The notes beneath the pieces are model-generated. The model ran no database searches, had not been told where the DNA came from, and saw nothing but the letters and a program-made list of their open reading frames with translations. Both the position numbers and the translations under genes were made by a program. From Paralithodes platypus (Eukaryota; Arthropoda; Malacostraca; Decapoda; Lithodidae), in NCBI GenBank assembly GCA_032716605.1, contig CM064495.1, positions 43,937,373-44,001,372 of the forward strand: a stretch of DNA of 64,000 nucleotides, read 5' to 3'. Shown piece after piece: positions 63,687-64,000 of the stretch (its first letter is position 1; each line of letters starts with the position of its first letter).

Positions 63687-64000
63687 TTAAGGGGAGATGT
63701 CGACTTGAGGGATTTTTTTTCTTGACCCCTTTCTCCCTCATGTTTAGCCCCATTGCTTTTGATATTATAAAACGTTTACCCCATTAGTTTAGCGATTTTA
63801 AGAACTTTCACCCTATATTAAGACCTTTCATGCAATTCAGGTGTCGATTTTATCCTGGCGAGCGATAGCGAGCCTGTAATTTAAGAGGAATCGGACTTCG
63901 GCCGGGACATTTTTCTACCGAAAAATGTACAAATTTATCTTGAAAGGGACTCAAGGGGGTGTAATTTTAAGCTTGATGGAGGTCTAGGGAACAAACTAAA
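63687..64000 (+). mobile_element. Family A TTAA element, copy 12, cut by window edge
   Basis: Starts TTAAGGGGAGATGTCGACTT about 107 bp after copy 11, in the same orientation and with the same internal order. The window ends before the right terminal CCCCTTAA. Confidence 0.78.

Overview
This is animal nuclear DNA, very probably from an arthropod and most likely a decapod-type crustacean. Evidence: AT-rich spliced genes with GT-AG introns, long GA/CT, AT and GT microsatellites, many short TTAA-flanked transposon-like elements, and abundant short AGGCCT and ACCGGT words. The organism is inferred from style, not from a marker gene. No bacterial-type genes, rRNA genes, CRISPR array or intact autonomous transposon were recognised.

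Layout. 1-7.7 kb: no gene; simple repeats, three copies of a dispersed TTAA element (called family A here), and a non-LTR-retrotransposon-like 3' end. 7,696-24,422 (minus strand): one large C2H2 zinc-finger gene. I could join it as ten coding exons with every splice phase consistent: 5,760 coding bases, 1,919 codons plus stop. Its introns hold a 26-bp minisatellite, a 33-bp higher-order minisatellite, long CT tracts and a possible extra 87-nt exon. 24.4-37.9 kb: apparently intergenic, with a G-rich then C-rich skewed block, short GC-rich islands that could be promoters, a tRNA-like box A/B element, hairpins and MITEs. Around 38 kb: a promoter-like island with GC box, TATA-like box and two CRE-type sites, followed by a 40-base first coding exon starting MPRRKQ. 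That is the signature N-terminus of NuRD-recruiting zinc-finger regulators (TSHZ/SALL/FOG/BCL11 class). A possible divergent first exon lies on the other strand.

38.5-64 kb is either the very long first intron of that gene or intergenic DNA. It is the most repeat-dense part: three TTAA element families (A; B, an end-to-end foldback version of A; C, with TTAACCCCTT ends), two hAT-type elements (one with a perfect 8-bp target duplication and a decayed transposase), retrotransposon-like tails ending in GATA repeats, and several tidy minisatellites (44 bp x7, 36 bp x7, 38 bp x3).

Both recognisable genes encode or are likely to encode nuclear zinc-finger regulators; nothing shows that they work together. 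The observations most worth following are the zinc finger split by a roughly 180-residue insertion, a finger that lost one zinc ligand, the RRKQ exon, the relation between the A and foldback B elements, and repeated use of a shared TTAA by neighbouring elements.
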